A stretch of DNA of 35,395 bases from Kiritimatiellia bacterium (lineage in GTDB: Bacteria > Verrucomicrobiota > Kiritimatiellia > CAIQIC01 > Lenti-01): NCBI GenBank assembly GCA_017445365.1, contig JAFSUH010000066.1:1-35395 (forward strand), given 5' to 3'. The notes below the pieces were generated by a model that saw only the letters and a program-made list of their open reading frames with translations, did not search any database and was not told where the DNA came from. The translations under genes were made by a program, and so were the position numbers. Positions 7,423 through 15,242 of the stretch are shown here, piece after piece. Positions within the stretch are counted from its first letter, which is position 1; each line of letters opens with the position of its first letter.

Positions 7423-8241
7423 TCATGCCCAGAACGCGTGGAAGTGGTGCACCGGGCCGTGGCCGTGGCCGATTTCGTAGGCCGCGCCCGCGCGGATGGC
7501 TTCGGTGATGTACGCCTTGGCCTTCGCGACCGCGTCGGCGACGCCGCACCCGTGCGCGAGGAAGGTCGCGATGGCGCTCGAAAGCGTGCATCCGGTCCCG
7601 TGGTTGTTTTTTGTCGCGATGCGCTTGCCTGCCAGCCGCAGGGTCTCCCCATTGCCGAGCCGCAGGAAGTCGTCGCTCTCCGGCTCGTCTTCCAGGTGCC
7701 CGCCCTTGATGAGGACGGCGGTCCCGGTCCCCGCTTTCGCGGCAATCGCTTCGGCCGCCCGGGGCAGTTCGCCGCCCGTCCGGATCGGCATGCCGCCAAG
7801 CGCTTCGGCTTCGGGGAGGTTCGGGGTGACGATGGTCGCGCGCGGCAGGAGCAACGTTTCCAGCGTCGCGGCGCTCGCGTCGTCCACGAGCCGGTCGCCG
7901 CTTTGCGCGACCATGACCGGGTCGAGCACGACGGGGATGCCGCGGGCTTTTTCGTCGAGGGAGGCGGCGACCGCCTTGATGAGGTCGGGGCTTCCCAGCA
8001 TGCCGATCTTGATGGCGTCGGCTCCGATGTCGTCGAGGCAGGAGGCGATCTGTTCGCGCACGAAATCCGCGGGGACTTCGTGGATGGCCTGGACGCCGAC
8101 GGTGTTTTCGGCGACGAGGGCGGTGACGGCGGCCATGGCGTACCCGCCGCAGGCAGAGATGGTTTTGAGATCCGCATCGATGCCGGCGCCGCCGGAGCAG
8201 TCGCTGCCGGCGATGGAGAGGACGCGTTTGTAGGTTTTCAT
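7423..8241 (-). CDS. thiD: Hydroxymethylpyrimidine/phosphomethylpyrimidine kinase
   Basis: 272 aa, close to the usual ThiD length. It phosphorylates HMP and then HMP-phosphate to HMP-diphosphate for thiamine synthesis in the cytoplasm. The N-terminus VLSIAGSDCSGGAGIDADLKT is the ThiD substrate-binding signature. Also seen are GYAMAAVTALVAENT, the VVLDPVMVAQSGDRL stretch, TPNLPEAEAL, and the ribokinase-family anion hole/catalytic segment NNHGTGCTLSSAIA. Start at 8241 with AAAGG about 9 nt upstream. No other thiamine genes are adjacent, and no TPP riboswitch was recognised in the 110 bases upstream. It may therefore act in salvage or be regulated elsewhere. Confidence 0.96.
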   Translation of the reverse strand: MKTYKRVLSIAGSDCSGGAGIDADLKTISACGGYAMAAVTALVAENTVGVQAIHEVPADFVREQIASCLDDIGADAIKIGMLGSPDLIKAVAASLDEKARGIPVVLDPVMVAQSGDRLVDDASAATLETLLLPRATIVTPNLPEAEALGGMPIRTGGELPRAAEAIAAKAGTGTAVLIKGGHLEDEPESDDFLRLGNGETLRLAGKRIATKNNHGTGCTLSSAIATFLAHGCGVADAVAKAKAYITEAIRAGAAYEIGHGHGPVHHFHAFWA

Positions 8242-8348
8242 GGGGAGACCTTTCGGAGGGGGACAAAACCGCGCGAAACCGTGCAAAAGGGGTGAGCGGC
8301 AGCGCAAGCAAATTTTCCGCGCGGCGCGTTCCCAAGCAACGCAAGCGC

Positions 8349-8380
8349 AAAAAAAACACGGGAAACATGCGTTTCCCGTG
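8349..8380 (-). terminator. Intrinsic terminator of rplU-rpmA
   Basis: On the minus strand CACGGGAAAC, a short GCAT loop and GTTTCCCGTG form a 10-bp stem followed at once by eight T residues (8356-8349). It lies 43 bases past the rpmA stop, so it ends the ribosomal-protein operon before thiD. Confidence 0.92.
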
Positions 8381-8423
8381 GAACCGGATGGATGGTGTGC
8401 GCGGGGCGGCGCCCCGGCGGATG

Positions 8424-8681
8424 CTATGCCTTGGCTTCGGCGGGCTTGACCGACACGCGGCGGCCTTCCCGGTCGAAGGAGACGACGCCGTCCACCAGCG
8501 CGAACAGCGTGCAATCCCGGCCCATGCCGACGCCCGTGCCCGCGACCTTGCGGGTGCCGCACTGGCGGACCAAAATCGAACCTGCGGTCACCGTTTCGCC
8601 GGCGAAACGCTTGACGCCGCGGCGCTGGGCGTTGCTGTCGCGCCCGTTGCGGCTGGAACCCTGACCCTTTTTGTGTGCCAT
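8424..8681 (-). CDS. rpmA: 50S ribosomal protein L27
   Basis: 85 aa. The N-terminus [26 protein letters not shown] is the strongly conserved L27 tail that reaches the peptidyl-transferase centre, followed by [32 protein letters not shown]. No N-terminal propeptide precedes the AHKKG motif, so the cleaved form known from Firmicutes is not needed. It follows rplU by 15 bp in the conserved L21-L27 order and is followed by a strong terminator. Confidence 0.98.
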   Translation of the reverse strand: MAHKKGQGSSRNGRDSNAQRRGVKRFAGETVTAGSILVRQCGTRKVAGTGVGMGRDCTLFALVDGVVSFDREGRRVSVKPAEAKA

Positions 8682-8696
8682 TTCGTGCCTCTTTCC

Positions 8697-9014
8697 TTAC
8701 GCGACGGAAACGATCTTGACCTTGAGCAGGTCCTGGCGGTGCCCGACCTTGCGGTGGTAGCCCTTGCGGCGCTTCTTCTTGAACGCAACGACCTTCTTCC
8801 CGCGCGTCTCTTCGATGACATCCGCTTGGACCACGGCGCCTTCGATGGCCGGCGCGCCGATTTCCAGCGTCCCGGACACGTTGCGCGCCAGCACGGGGGC
8901 GAGCGAAACCTTGCTGCCCGCCTCGGCGCCGTCGATGCGCTCGATTTCCAGCTCGTCGCCGGCCTGCACCCGGTACTGCTTGCCGCCGGTTTCTATTACT
9001 GCATACGCTTCCAT
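8697..9014 (-). CDS. rplU: 50S ribosomal protein L21
   Basis: 105 aa, the normal L21 length. The N-terminus MEAYAVIETGGKQYRVQAGDELEIERI and the C-terminal basic KKVVAFKKKRRKGYHRKVGHRQ segment, which binds 23S rRNA, are diagnostic. The start at 9014 is set by this family N-terminus and by GAGG about 8 nt upstream. It is the first gene of the rplU-rpmA operon with a near-consensus promoter at 9051-9079. Its short C-terminus ends KIVSVA. Confidence 0.98.
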   Translation of the reverse strand: MEAYAVIETGGKQYRVQAGDELEIERIDGAEAGSKVSLAPVLARNVSGTLEIGAPAIEGAVVQADVIEETRGKKVVAFKKKRRKGYHRKVGHRQDLLKVKIVSVA

Positions 9015-9050
9015 AAGTATTGCCTCGTTTCTGGGGGATAAAGCGGGCGG

Positions 9051-9079
9051 AAGATACCCGCCGCCTCCCCCGCTGTCAA
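9051..9079 (-). promoter_or_regulatory. Sigma70-type promoter of rplU-rpmA
   Basis: Minus strand: perfect -35 TTGACA (9074-9079), exactly 17 nt, then TATCTT (9051-9056). The predicted leader is about 30 nt before the rplU ATG. This is the best promoter match seen in the window. Confidence 0.8.
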
Positions 9080-9097
9080 GCCGCGGGCAAGATTTAA

Positions 9098-10555
9098 TCA
9101 AGGCCGCGCCCGCGGACTCCCTTCCCGCGCGGTTTCCGCGAGGAGCCGGGCGAGGAAGCGCGCGGTGGGTCCGACGGTATCGACCGCAAGCGTCTCCCGC
9201 GTCGAATGCGGGAACCGGAGCGTCGGGCCGAACGAGAGGATTTCGAGCCGCGGCGCCTTTTCCGCGAAAATCCCGCATTCGAGCCCCACGTGCGCCTTGG
9301 TGAAGCGGAAGGGCGCGCCGAACACCCCTTCCGCCGCCTTCGCGGCCAGCGCGCGGACGCCCGCCGTCTCCGGCACGCGCCACGGCGCGGTCGCTTCGCC
9401 CGCCTTCGTTTGAAAACCGTGCCGCGCGGCGCAAGCGGCCACCGCCCGCCGCACCCGCTCCATCCCCTCTTCCGTGTGCGAGCGGATGTGGAGAGTCAGC
9501 CGCATCCGCGCCGTCTTCGCGTCGGCCGAAGCGATGCCGAGAGAGCTCGAATCTTCCACTTTCCCGTCCCCGTCGCGCGCCAGGACGCCGTTGGGGAGCT
9601 CCCGGAGGAGCGCGAGGAAGTTCCGCGTTTCCTCTTGCGTGAACGCCGGAACGAGCGGCGCGCCCTTCCGCGGGCGGACGAGCCCCGCTTCCGCGTCGGC
9701 CGGGATGGCGTTGGGGGCCCTGCCGCCCGCGAAGGAGACGAGCCGGGGGGCGCGTTTTGCGCCGATTGCGCCCCCCAGCGCGAGGAGGGCGTTGGGGATG
9801 CCGCGGTCGATGTCCGCCCCGGAATGGCCGCCGGGGAGGCCCGAAACCGACAGCCGGGCGGGTTCGGCCGCGACCGGCGCGGTTTCCCCGCGGCGCGAGA
9901 GGACGAGCGTCCGCGCCCCGGCGGAGGAGACGCACGCCTCCCCGGCCTCCTCCCAGTCGATGTTGAAGAGATAGCGCGCGTCGGCGAGCCATTCCGCCGG
10001 GAGGGCCCGCGCACCGCTCATCCCGCTTTCCTCGTCGGTCGTGAAAACCGCGCGCAGGGGGCCGTGCGGGGCGGCGGAGGCCATCGCGTGGAGCGCGAGG
10101 GCGAGCCCGATGCCGTCATCCGAGCCGAGGGACGTGCCGCGGGCGCGGAGCGTCTTGCCGTCGGGCGAAAGGAGGAGTTCGGGAGGCGTGTGCGCGTCCA
10201 GATTCCCCGCAAGCACCATGTCGAGGTGCGCCTGAAGGATGACGCGGGACGCCTTGGCGAAGCCGCGCGTGGCCGGGCAGTCGATGCGCAGCGACCCGCC
10301 CGCCGCGTCCACGGCGGTTTTCCATCCGCGCGCTTCCGCCCACGCGGCGATGGCCTCGCGGACGGCGCCTTCCTTCTTCGAGGGGCGCGGAATCGTGGAA
10401 ATCGCGGCGAAAATCGAAAGAATTTTGGCCGTTTCCGGCGGAAAAGCGTCATTTTTGCCAAAAACCTGGCAATTTTCGGCCGAAAACGGGTCGATTCCGG
10501 CCGGAGAAGCGGGTTTCGGGGCTTTGGAAGGCGTTCGGGGGCGTTTGCAGGGCAT
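9098..10555 (-). CDS. pepD: Aminoacyl-histidine dipeptidase (M20 family, PepD)
   Basis: 485 aa, the usual PepD size. A cytosolic zinc dipeptidase of broad specificity. The metal ligands seen are the HxD in ILQAHLDMV (His110, Asp112), the bridging Asp in GTSLGSDDGIGLALA (about Asp146), Glu175-Glu176 in FTTDEESGMSGA, Asp in FNIDWEE, and the C-terminal His in FGPTLRFPHSTRE. SGLPGGHSGADI marks the lid/dimerisation domain. The family-like sequence begins near ILSIFAAISTIPRPSKKEG, so the first 43 residues are an extension. A degenerate 21-nt palindrome unit (10453-10473) falls inside that extension, and no ATG, GTG or TTG in frame lies between it and the conserved part. The response-regulator stop is only 18 bp upstream, so co-transcription is likely. 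Confidence 0.92.
   Translation of the reverse strand: MPCKRPRTPSKAPKPASPAGIDPFSAENCQVFGKNDAFPPETAKILSIFAAISTIPRPSKKEGAVREAIAAWAEARGWKTAVDAAGGSLRIDCPATRGFAKASRVILQAHLDMVLAGNLDAHTPPELLLSPDGKTLRARGTSLGSDDGIGLALALHAMASAAPHGPLRAVFTTDEESGMSGARALPAEWLADARYLFNIDWEEAGEACVSSAGARTLVLSRRGETAPVAAEPARLSVSGLPGGHSGADIDRGIPNALLALGGAIGAKRAPRLVSFAGGRAPNAIPADAEAGLVRPRKGAPLVPAFTQEETRNFLALLRELPNGVLARDGDGKVEDSSSLGIASADAKTARMRLTLHIRSHTEEGMERVRRAVAACAARHGFQTKAGEATAPWRVPETAGVRALAAKAAEGVFGAPFRFTKAHVGLECGIFAEKAPRLEILSFGPTLRFPHSTRETLAVDTVGPTARFLARLLAETAREGSPRARP
10453..10473. repeat. Degenerate solo unit of the palindromic element
   Basis: TTTTGCCA, then AAAACC, then TGGCAAT resembles a single 21-nt unit of the family with a larger, altered centre. 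It lies within the 5' extension of pepD, unlike the intergenic copies. This may be chance similarity. Confidence 0.4.
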
Positions 10556-10573
10556 TTTCGGGGGATTTCCGGG

Positions 10574-11227
10574 CTAGATTCCTTCGGTTTCCGCCGCGGA
10601 GGGGCCGTTCCGGAGGCGCCGGAAGGCCATCGCCTTGGCGAGGAAGTCGGCGGGGGTGTCCGCGCGGACCTTCCGCTTGATGTTGGCGCGGTGCACGTCC
10701 ACCGTGCGCGCCGAAAGGCCCATGCGCTCGGCAATCGCCTTGGTGGAAAGCCCGTCGGCGACGGCGAGGAAGATTTCCTCCTCGCGCGGGGAAAGGCCGT
10801 GGGCGCCGGGGGCGGCGCCATCCGCGGCACCGGCGGATGCCGGGAAGCAGGTGCCGCCGGCCAGGACGGTGTCGAGGGCCTCGAAGAGCTCCTCGTCGGC
10901 GCGGTCCTTCATGACGTAGCCCTGGGCGCCGGCGTCGCGGGCCTTGGCGGCGTACAGCGCCGCGTCGTGCATCGAAAGGACGATGCAGGGGGCGGAAACC
11001 CCGGCGGCGCGCACGTCGCGGAGGAGGGAGAGGCCGCTCGCGTCCTTGAGGGAGAGGTCGAGGACGATGGCGTCGTAGCCGCCGGAGAGGATTTTCGCGC
11101 GTGCCTCTTCGGCGTCCCCGGCCTCGCCGGCGACGGCGAAGCGGCCGGAGGAGGAGAGGAGGGCGGAGAGGCCCTGGCGGACGATGGCGTGGTCGTCGAC
11201 GAGAAGAAGGCGGGCGGGAGAGGACAT
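10574..11227 (-). CDS. NarL/FixJ-type response regulator
   Basis: 217 aa. The receiver domain (about 5-120) has the acidic pair in LLVDDH (Asp11-Asp12), the phospho-acceptor Asp57 in IVLDLSL, and Lys107 in GYVMKDR. The C-terminal LuxR-type helix-turn-helix (about 143-200) reads LSPREEEIFLAVADGLSTKAIAERMGLSARTVDVHRANIKRKV. It is therefore a transcription factor controlled by phosphorylation. No histidine kinase is in the window, so it is an orphan here. No Shine-Dalgarno is visible, and promoter boxes at 11234-11262 place initiation at or next to the ATG. pepD follows 18 bp later. Confidence 0.95.
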   Translation of the reverse strand: MSSPARLLLVDDHAIVRQGLSALLSSSGRFAVAGEAGDAEEARAKILSGGYDAIVLDLSLKDASGLSLLRDVRAAGVSAPCIVLSMHDAALYAAKARDAGAQGYVMKDRADEELFEALDTVLAGGTCFPASAGAADGAAPGAHGLSPREEEIFLAVADGLSTKAIAERMGLSARTVDVHRANIKRKVRADTPADFLAKAMAFRRLRNGPSAAETEGI

Positions 11228-11233
11228 GCCGGA

Positions 11234-11262
11234 ACCATAGCACGGCGCGCTTCCGTCCCCAA
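11234..11262 (-). promoter_or_regulatory. Candidate promoter of the response regulator, possibly leaderless
   Basis: Minus strand: TTGGGG (11257-11262), 17-nt spacer, TATGGT (11234-11239). Initiation about 7 nt after the -10 box would coincide with the ATG at 11227, which has no Shine-Dalgarno. Confidence 0.45.
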
Positions 11263-11304
11263 GCGCTTGTTCCGCTCCCGGCCGCCCGCCGCGCCCGGAA
11301 CGCA

Positions 11305-11354
11305 TTTTGCCGATGTTCGGCAAAAATGGCCCGATTTTGCCAAACATTGGCAAA
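11305..11354. repeat. Nested palindromic intergenic element, copy 3
   Basis: The first unit (11305-11325) has arm TTTTGCCGA, loop TGT and arm TCGGCAAAA. Compared with copies 1, 2 and 4 it shows a paired A-to-G and T-to-C change that keeps the within-unit stem. The 9-nt spacer is ATGGCCCGA. The second unit (11335-11354) has arm TTTTGCCAA, loop ACA and arm TTGGCAAA. It lies between the glycosyltransferase stop and the response-regulator start. Confidence 0.92.
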
Positions 11355-11420
11355 GGGTTGTTCGACCCTTTGCTTGCAGGGCCTCCGCTTTGCACGGCCC
11401 CGCTTCCGCCTCCATGCGCA

Positions 11421-11441
11421 TTTTGCCGACTACCGGCAAAA
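11421..11441. repeat. Solo 21-nt unit of the palindromic element
   Basis: Arm TTTTGCCG, centre ACTAC, arm CGGCAAAA: exactly 21 nt, like one half of the 51-bp element, without a partner. It lies 23 nt after the stop codon of the glycosyltransferase gene, where the complete copies lie relative to other genes. Confidence 0.75.
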
Positions 11442-11464
11442 CCGCTTGGGCAACCCGGAGCGCG

Positions 11465-12913
11465 TCAACCTTCGGGGGCGGTGGCGTCCGCGAGGCGCTG
11501 TTCCTTCGCCATGCTTTCGTCGTCTTCGTGGTGGAGGCCGGCCGCGATCGTGTACACCGTTTGCAGGGCGATCGCCGCGTCCAGCAAAAGCGACATGTTT
11601 TTCATGTAGAACAGGTCGTATTCCAGCTTCGTCCGCGTCGCTTCCAGGCTCGCCGCGTAGGGAGCCTTCACCTGCGCCCATCCCGTCAACCCCGGCGGAA
11701 CTTCCGTCCGTTCGCCGTAGAACGGGATTTCCTTCTCCAGCGCCGCCGTGAACTCCGGCCGCTCCGGCCGGGGGCCGACGATGCTCATCTCGCCCTTGAG
11801 GATGTTGAAAACCTGCGGGATTTCGTCCAGGCGGAACTTGCGCAACCAGTACCCCACCCGCGTGACGCGGTTGTCCGCCGCCCCCGCCCACACCGCGCCG
11901 TCCTTTTCCGCGTCGGGCCGCATGCTCCGGATCTTGTAGAGCGTGAACGGCTTCTTCCCCCGCCCCACGCGCACCTGTCGGTAGAACACCGGTCCGCGGT
12001 CCTCGAGCTTGACGGCAAGCGCGCAGAGGGCCATCAGCGGCAATCCGGGCACCAGCGCAAGCAACGCGAAAAAGACGTCCGCGGCGCGCTTGAGGTTGCG
12101 GACGTGGATGAGGGACGAATTCATCGCCGCGTCCACGAGCCACGTTTCGTTCACGTATTTGAGGGGAATCCGTCCGAAGAGGATTTCGCTCAGGGCGATG
12201 CCGTCGACGATTTCGACGCCCGCGTACCGCAAGCGGCGGAGCGGCGAGAGGATGTGCGGCGCTTCCGCGATGGGCGTTTCGAGCAGGATGCAGCTGACCG
12301 GGCGGGCCTTTGCGACGGTTTCGACGTCGGCGGCGCGGCCGAGGACGGGAAGCCCCAGGCATTCGCGCGGCAAGGGCACGCCCGGCACGGGATTGGCGAG
12401 CAGGATCCCCTCCACGTGGAAGGGCGAAAGCGCCCCGCGCAGCGCGCGCACCAGTTCGCCGTTCGCTTCCGGGTCGTGCGTGACGAGGTAGGCGGAGCGT
12501 TGGAGGAAGCCGTAGTGCAGCGCCAGGAGGAAGACGCGGCGGACGAGGAAGGAAAAGACGAGCATCAGCCCCGCCGCGAGAATCCACACGCCGCGGCCGA
12601 TCTGCGAGACGGGCCGCGCGTAGAAAACAAGCCCCGTCACCGCGACGGCGGCCAGGTTGGCCACGAGCGTCGCGGCACGGCGGTGGTTGGCGCGCGAGAC
12701 CGCGTACAGCCCCGCCGCGTAGAAGCTCAGGAGGTAGACGAAAAGGCTGCCGATCGCCGTGAAAAGGTGGGAGAGCAGGTAGTCGAGCCATTCGGCGGCG
12801 CCGAAGCGGATCCAGATGGCGAGCAGGTGCGCCGAAGCAAGGCAAACGACATCGCAGAGGACGAGGACGACGCGCTTGCGGCTCAACCGCGACAAACCGG
12901 AGGGACCGGCCAT
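11465..12913 (-). CDS. Polyprenyl glycosylphosphotransferase (exopolysaccharide initiating enzyme)
   Basis: 482 aa. It likely transfers a sugar-1-phosphate to undecaprenyl phosphate at the inner membrane, the first step of exopolysaccharide repeat-unit assembly. Four membrane segments lie in the first 130 residues, followed by a cytoplasmic nucleotide-binding-like domain. The bacterial sugar transferase domain lies at about 282-470. Its hallmarks are the membrane hairpin plus KLEDRGPVFYRQVRVGRGKKPFTLYKIRSM, the LRKFRLDEIPQVFNILKGEMSIVGPRPERPEF core, and PGLTGWAQV. The architecture is that of WcaJ/EpsZ-type enzymes. It is the last gene of the five-gene operon, 3 bp after the Wzc-like gene. The sugar is not predictable. 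Confidence 0.93.
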   Translation of the reverse strand: MAGPSGLSRLSRKRVVLVLCDVVCLASAHLLAIWIRFGAAEWLDYLLSHLFTAIGSLFVYLLSFYAAGLYAVSRANHRRAATLVANLAAVAVTGLVFYARPVSQIGRGVWILAAGLMLVFSFLVRRVFLLALHYGFLQRSAYLVTHDPEANGELVRALRGALSPFHVEGILLANPVPGVPLPRECLGLPVLGRAADVETVAKARPVSCILLETPIAEAPHILSPLRRLRYAGVEIVDGIALSEILFGRIPLKYVNETWLVDAAMNSSLIHVRNLKRAADVFFALLALVPGLPLMALCALAVKLEDRGPVFYRQVRVGRGKKPFTLYKIRSMRPDAEKDGAVWAGAADNRVTRVGYWLRKFRLDEIPQVFNILKGEMSIVGPRPERPEFTAALEKEIPFYGERTEVPPGLTGWAQVKAPYAASLEATRTKLEYDLFYMKNMSLLLDAAIALQTVYTIAAGLHHEDDESMAKEQRLADATAPEG

Positions 12914-12916
12914 CCG

Positions 12917-15238
12917 TCAGGCTTCCCCGTCCGCGGACGGCGGCGGGACGCCTTCCGGCGCGGCGCCGGCGGCCGGTTGCCCGCCGGACGCGCCGTAGGC
13001 ACCGGCCGTGGCCTCGTCGGTGGAAGCGTACCGGTAGTCGTAGCCGTAGTAGTGGTAGTAGCTCGAATACCCGTAGGAGGAAATGCGCGTCAGGTCGAGC
13101 TTGTTGAGAATGACGCCCAGGACGTTCGCCCCGCGGACGAGCAATTGGCGGACCGACGTGCGCAGGAGCTTCTGGCTGGTCCGCCCCGCCCACACGACGA
13201 AGAGCGTCGCATCCGCCTTCGAGGCGATGACGGCCGCTTCGGAGATGACCATCGTCGGCGGTGCGTCGACGATCACGAGGTCGTACCGCTCCTTCGCCGC
13301 GGCGAGGAACGCGTCGAAGGCGTTCTGCATGACCAGTTCGGCCGGATTGTCGGGGAACGCGCCCGTCGCGATGAAGGAAAGGCCCGGGACCGTGGCGATT
13401 TCCTGGGTCACCTCTTCCGCCGTCTTGCGGCCGGAAAGGATGTCGCTCAACCCCCACCCGGCGTTGACGTGCAACTGGTGGTGGAGCATGCCGCGGTGAA
13501 GGTCGCCGTCGACGAGCAGGACCCGGCTTCCCGCCTGCGCGAAGCAGACCGCGAGGTTGATGGACGTCGTCGTCTTCCCTTCCTGCGGGACGGCGCTGGT
13601 GACGGCGACGACCTTGCTCGCGGCGGAATCGGGATCGAGGAGGAGGGCGCTCCTGACGTTGCGGTACGCCTCCGCGAAACCGCTGGTCGGGTCGATGTCG
13701 AGGAGCAGGCTGGTGTTCTTCCCGTGCCGGTCGCGCGCCGCCGCCGGGATGAGGCCGATGAAGGGGACGCCGAGCGCGCGGGAAACTTCTTCCGGGTAGC
13801 GGATGGAGTCGTCGATCAGGTCGAGGAGGAAGACCAGCGCGAGCCCCATGCCGATGCCGACGAGCGCCGCGAGGAAGAGCATCTGCATGTTCTGCGCGTT
13901 GACCGGGGCCGTGGGCACCTGCGCGCTCTCGATGATGCGGACGCTCTCCTGGTCGATGCCAGCGGAGATGTCCACTTCCTTCAGGCGGTTGAAAATGAGG
14001 TCGTAGAGCTTCTGCGAACGGTCGATGTTGCGCTTGAGCCCGTCGTACGCCTTCTGCTTGCGGTCGATTTCGAGCGCCTCGTCCTCCCATGCCTGCTCGA
14101 CGCGCTTGGCCGCGCGCTCGCGGATGGTGAGGGCCTCCAGCTGCGAGTAGTACTGCTTCAAGGCGAACTGGATTTCGACCTTGAGGGCGTCCTCGTTCTC
14201 CTGCAGCTTGCGGAGCGTTTCCTGGATGAGCGGGTGGGCGTCCTTGTATTTCTTCCGGTAGTTCGCGAGCTGCGCTTCCAGCATCGCGTTCTCGCGCTTG
14301 AGGTCGCCCCAGCGCGGCTGGGAAACGACATCGTGCTCGATCAGGCTTTCCGCGTCGGACGCGCCCGCGGGGGCGGCGCCGGCCGCGTCCGCCCCGCCGC
14401 CCGGGGCGGCGGCCTGCGCGGGCAGGGGCTGGAGGACCGCGCCGTATCCCAAGGTGGCGAGAATCGCGTCGTCGCTCGCCTGGTTGAGCAGGGGCTGCTG
14501 GGCTTCCAGCAGCATCCGTTCGGTCTTGAACTTCGCCGCCTGCTTGGAGAGGTCGCCCAGCAGTTCCGCGGCGACGTTGCCCCTCTCGTCGATGCCCACC
14601 ACGCGGTTTTCGCGGACGAACGCGAGCATGTCGTCTTCGAGGCGGGCGATTTCGCCGTTCAGCCGCTCCGCCTGCTGGGAGAGGTTGACGATGGTGTTGC
14701 GCGAGGAGTCGCTCCGCTCGACGGCCTTGTACTCGACGAAGGCCTCGGCGATGGCGTTGGCGTAGTCGGAAGCGAACTCCGGCTCGTAGGCCGTCACGCG
14801 GATGAAGAGAATGGCGGTTTCCCAGAGGACGTCGACGAGCAGGGAATCGTATTTGCGCGAGAACTGCTCCGGCGAAAGGCCCAGTTTCGCCTTCGCCGCC
14901 TCGATCACGTCGCGCGAAAGGAGCAGTTGCCGCTGGGTGTAGAGGTAGCTTCCGAGAACGTTTTCCCGGTTCTGGAGGGCGGCGGGCAATCCCCCCGGCT
15001 GGACCAGGTGGATGTGCGCTTCGCTCGCGTATTTCGGGACCTGCCGCGCCATGCGGACGAGCGCGAACCCCACCGCGACGGCGAAGCAGAGGAGCACCAG
15101 CCACAGGCGCCGGACGACGAGGAAGAGGTAGCGGCGGATGTCGAAGACCTTGCGGGGAAAACCCGACGGCACGGCCGGCGCGGAAGCGGGGGAAGCCGCG
15201 GCGGCGGAAGAAGCGGGCGGGTCGAACATGTCGCGCAT
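12917..15238 (-). CDS. Wzc-like polysaccharide co-polymerase and tyrosine autokinase
   Basis: 773 aa from the ATG at 15238, chosen because GGAGGG lies 10 nt upstream and it starts 4 bp after the Wza-like stop. An in-frame ATG at 15289 would overlap that gene. An N-terminal Wzz domain with its first membrane segment follows a Pro/Ala-rich cytoplasmic start. A long periplasmic coiled-coil region comes next, then the second membrane segment (MLFLAALVGIGMGLALVFLL). The BY-kinase domain has Walker A SAVPQEGKTTT (about 548), Walker A' VLLVDGDLHRG (about 573) and Walker B LVIVDAPP (about 654). The tail has a Tyr-rich cluster YGYSSYYHYYGYDYRY (about 722-737), the autophosphorylation sites of this family, then a Gly/Ala/Pro-rich end. 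It controls chain length and export together with the Wza-like protein. Confidence 0.95.
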   Translation of the reverse strand: MRDMFDPPASSAAAASPASAPAVPSGFPRKVFDIRRYLFLVVRRLWLVLLCFAVAVGFALVRMARQVPKYASEAHIHLVQPGGLPAALQNRENVLGSYLYTQRQLLLSRDVIEAAKAKLGLSPEQFSRKYDSLLVDVLWETAILFIRVTAYEPEFASDYANAIAEAFVEYKAVERSDSSRNTIVNLSQQAERLNGEIARLEDDMLAFVRENRVVGIDERGNVAAELLGDLSKQAAKFKTERMLLEAQQPLLNQASDDAILATLGYGAVLQPLPAQAAAPGGGADAAGAAPAGASDAESLIEHDVVSQPRWGDLKRENAMLEAQLANYRKKYKDAHPLIQETLRKLQENEDALKVEIQFALKQYYSQLEALTIRERAAKRVEQAWEDEALEIDRKQKAYDGLKRNIDRSQKLYDLIFNRLKEVDISAGIDQESVRIIESAQVPTAPVNAQNMQMLFLAALVGIGMGLALVFLLDLIDDSIRYPEEVSRALGVPFIGLIPAAARDRHGKNTSLLLDIDPTSGFAEAYRNVRSALLLDPDSAASKVVAVTSAVPQEGKTTTSINLAVCFAQAGSRVLLVDGDLHRGMLHHQLHVNAGWGLSDILSGRKTAEEVTQEIATVPGLSFIATGAFPDNPAELVMQNAFDAFLAAAKERYDLVIVDAPPTMVISEAAVIASKADATLFVVWAGRTSQKLLRTSVRQLLVRGANVLGVILNKLDLTRISSYGYSSYYHYYGYDYRYASTDEATAGAYGASGGQPAAGAAPEGVPPPSADGEA

Positions 15239-15242
15239 GGCT

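Noticed and set aside
8242-8348. TPP riboswitch in front of thiD.
   Set aside because: The region is short and no conserved TPP-aptamer core (such as CUGAGA) was seen.
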